NCBI RefSeq assembly: GCF_007990525.1
Contig: NZ_AP019823.1
Span: 2,108,001-2,172,000 of the forward strand
Reading direction: 5' to 3'
Length of the DNA stretch: 64,000 nt
Origin: Leptotrichia hofstadii
GTDB taxonomy: Bacteria > Fusobacteriota > Fusobacteriia > Fusobacteriales > Leptotrichiaceae
Under the pieces are notes generated by a model. It was not told the origin of the DNA, did no database searches, and was given only the letters and a program-made list of their open reading frames with translations. The translations under genes and the position numbers were made by a program. Each line of letters begins with the position of its first letter. Within the stretch, counting starts at the first letter, position 1. Below are positions 62,300-64,000 of this stretch, in pieces.

Positions 62300-63493
62300 T
62301 CAGTTTATTCTTTTTAAAATTTCATCGTAAACTCTCTCACAATTTCCCTTATCCACATACTTCAAAAATTTTTCTCTCAACTTATCAGACTTTTGCTTCA
62401 TTTCCTTATCATAATGAAAATTATTTTCAGAGATTTCAATGATTTCTTCAACGCATTTTTCTACAGTTTTGGCTTGTTTTCCAAATAAGTCCTTGTCTAG
62501 GTCTACGTAAGAGCCAACTTTTTCTTCATATTCACGTTTATCGAACTGGAAGAAGATAATTGGCTTGTTCAGATAGTAAAAATCGTAGGCTACGCTTGAA
62601 TAATCTGTTATTAATAATTTTGATTTTTGCAGTTCTTCAGTTATGTTTACTTCTTTTGGGAGTATTTTTATATTTTTTCCAAGCTTTATATTTCCAAAGT
62701 TCTTTAGATAATCTTGCATTAACTGATGAATGTAAATGTTTAATTTAATATCATTTTTTTCCAAATAGTTATTTAATTTCTTGTCTGTAATTAAATTTGC
62801 AATATTTTGGAAATATTTTGTTTCTTCAAATTTTTGATTTTCTGAGTTTTCTGACTTTAGCCAGTTTCGCCATGTCGGCATAAAGAATATTTGTTTTTCC
62901 GTAATTTTTAGATTGTATAATTTATCATATCTTGGGTAGCCTGTTATAACTGCTGTTTCCTTTGGAACTTCCCACCAAGTTTCTGTTTTTACTTTTTTTT
63001 CAAATTCTGAATCGCAGATATTTAAATCATAAGATTTTACAAGGGCTTCTGCTACTTTTGCTGTTTTTAGATTCATTGCCTGTCGGACTTTAAAACCTAC
63101 TGTTCCATGATTTAGAAATACTTTGAATACTTTTTTATGAAATTTATTTATTAATGGTACTACAAACAGGTATGGGACAATGTCCGCAGAAATTGAGTGG
63201 GAAAATAATGCAACTTTTGCATTCATAAAATACAGATAGCTTTTTACACTTCCTTTTATCAATTTTTCTCCTGGAATTTTTTTTGCAATCTTTGCATTTC
63301 TGTTTATTACCCAGTACACTTCCTCCTGCTGTCTTGACCGTAAATACTCATACATCGCACGTCCATTATCCACAAAAAGTTCTCCTGCGTTTCCGCCCAC
63401 AAGCCATATATTTCTATTTTTGAATTTTCCTTTGTTAAATGGATAAATGAGATAAGCTATTATCATATTTATCAAGCATTTTACCTTATCCAT
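62300..63493 (-). CDS. CDP-glycerol glycerophosphotransferase family protein (TagB/TagF-type)
   Basis: The 397-residue protein matches the glycerophosphotransferase family that builds or primes polyol-phosphate polymers: LFVDNGRAMYEYLRSR, YWVINRNAKIAKKIPG, FLNHGTVGFKVRQ with the His-Gly-Thr loop, and the C-terminal ITDYSSVAYDFYYLNKPIIFFQFD. In a diderm it is likely to transfer a phosphoglycerol- or related group to a surface glycan rather than make wall teichoic acid. A hydrophobic stretch near the N-terminus (about 8-20) may give peripheral membrane association. It lies 17 bp downstream of a glycosyltransferase gene, probably in one polysaccharide locus. The ATG follows AGGAGAAAAAT. Confidence 0.88.
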   Translation of the reverse strand: MDKVKCLINMIIAYLIYPFNKGKFKNRNIWLVGGNAGELFVDNGRAMYEYLRSRQQEEVYWVINRNAKIAKKIPGEKLIKGSVKSYLYFMNAKVALFSHSISADIVPYLFVVPLINKFHKKVFKVFLNHGTVGFKVRQAMNLKTAKVAEALVKSYDLNICDSEFEKKVKTETWWEVPKETAVITGYPRYDKLYNLKITEKQIFFMPTWRNWLKSENSENQKFEETKYFQNIANLITDKKLNNYLEKNDIKLNIYIHQLMQDYLKNFGNIKLGKNIKILPKEVNITEELQKSKLLITDYSSVAYDFYYLNKPIIFFQFDKREYEEKVGSYVDLDKDLFGKQAKTVEKCVEEIIEISENNFHYDKEMKQKSDKLREKFLKYVDKGNCERVYDEILKRIN

Positions 63494-63509
63494 ATTTTTC
63501 TCCTAATTT

Positions 63510-64000
63510 TTAAATTTTATATTTTGTATATCCAATTTTTCTACCCTTCATCACAACTCTATGATATGCCCTGTTTCTTGTAACAATCATTCCAGCAAAA
63601 CTTCTAAATTGTCTCTTCCAGTATTTCAGAATATAAAATCTGTTTTTTCTGCCCTTTACTTCCTTTTTTACCAATGCTCCAAATCCCAATGCATATCTAT
63701 AAGCACGTTCCAGATCGTTATAGTTTCCCTTTTTTGCTGGATGATAAATTATATCGTTTGCAAAGTATCTTCCCTTATAGCCTTTGTGAAGCAATGTCAG
63801 CACATAGTCTGTTTCCTCCCCACTTCCAAAAGTTGCACCAACGCCTAGATTTTCATCAAATAAGACAATATCATCCTTACCATAATTTACAAAAAAAGTT
63901 ATAGACTTCACAGTCGTATCCACACTATCCTTCGTTATTTCGGTATCTTTTTTCTCCATAACACCTGTTCCATAGTCTTTCCCACGTTCAAGCGTACGGC
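63510..64000 (-). CDS. family 2-type glycosyltransferase, C-terminal part (runs off the window)
   Basis: The frame remains open to the right edge without a stop, so the ATG at 63959 is internal; the coding part present is about 163 residues. It contains FDENLGVGATFGSGEETDYVL, a GT-A fold late motif (the metal/base region with GSGEETDY), and the familiar AYRYALGFGALVKKEVK helix of cell-surface glycosyltransferases. The donor sugar and acceptor cannot be deduced. It is followed 17 bp later by the CDP-glycerol-type transferase; together they point to a surface polysaccharide locus continuing beyond the window. Confidence 0.8.
   Translation of the reverse strand, partial: RTLERGKDYGTGVMEKKDTEITKDSVDTTVKSITFFVNYGKDDIVLFDENLGVGATFGSGEETDYVLTLLHKGYKGRYFANDIIYHPAKKGNYNDLERAYRYALGFGALVKKEVKGRKNRFYILKYWKRQFRSFAGMIVTRNRAYHRVVMKGRKIGYTKYKI

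Noticed and set aside
1-64000. tRNA or rRNA genes, prophage structural genes, transposase genes
   Set aside because: Scanning the gaps showed no T-arm/CCA-type signatures or rRNA motifs, and no recognisable phage or transposase proteins are encoded.

Overview
The window is AT-rich DNA (roughly 30% GC by eye) from what looks like a fermentative, diderm anaerobe of the Fusobacteria, most likely a Leptotrichia-like member of the Leptotrichiaceae. The grounds are a low-GC genome with Gram-positive-like ribosome binding sites (AGGAGG types) together with a complete outer-membrane LPS export set (LptB, LptF, LptG and a very large LptC/LptA-like protein), bifunctional AdhE, PEP carboxylase and a SufCBDSU iron-sulfur operon. 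Assignment to genus is inference. Most genes lie on the minus strand, so the minus strand is probably the leading strand. No rRNA or tRNA gene was seen.

Layout. 1-5.8 kb: end of an unrecognised protein, a Fic protein, a methyltransferase, a YoaK-type membrane protein, a lone OmpR-type regulator, the ahpC peroxiredoxin operon with a stand-alone AhpF N-terminal domain, and a SUFU-domain protein. 5.8-13.7 kb: M23 peptidase, coaBC, cysS, then a two-gene ATPase + HNH module resembling the Septu (PtuAB) defence system wedged before mutS2. 14.5-20.6 kb (plus strand): ppc, two paralogous secreted PepSY proteins and a two-component system. 20.7-25.0 kb: adhE, 5-formyl-THF cyclo-ligase, cobU. 25.1-26.0 kb: a CRISPR array (9 repeats of 37 bp, 8 spacers) with no cas genes in the window; the repeat ends and a promoter indicate transcription on the minus strand. 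26.2-36.2 kb: EF-G-like GTPase, a spherulation-family-4 protein, the suf operon and an Imm49-like protein. 36.8-51.1 kb: thiD, metF, accA-accD, an RluD-type pseudouridine synthase, rodA, M16 peptidase, lptG-lptF, cvpA-like, alr, secF-secD, ruvX. 51.3-64 kb: alaS, pepE-like peptidase, lptB, a membrane protein, the large LptC/LptA-like protein, mutS, and the start of a surface-polymer locus (CDP-glycerol-type transferase plus a glycosyltransferase that runs off the window).

The most unusual content is non-coding. Three dispersed repeat families fill the longer gaps. Family 1 (two full copies of about 490 and 346 bp, located just upstream of mutS2 and mutS, plus two shortened copies) ends in hairpins whose stems differ in sequence but remain paired, while the 8-base loop is conserved (about GGCGWYTG); inside, further inverted motifs give a nested palindromic layout. 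Family 2 is a set of about 85-150 bp TIR elements flanked by TA, one inside the suf operon and one ending at the alaS stop codon. Family 3 is a TIR element with TACTA/TAGTA ends; one copy carries a family 2 insertion with a 5-bp direct duplication, and another copy of family 3 shows the empty site. No transposase is encoded in the window, so these are non-autonomous. These elements, the two-version CRISPR array with a palindromic spacer, the Septu-like pair and the oversized Lpt bridge protein are the best candidates for follow-up.
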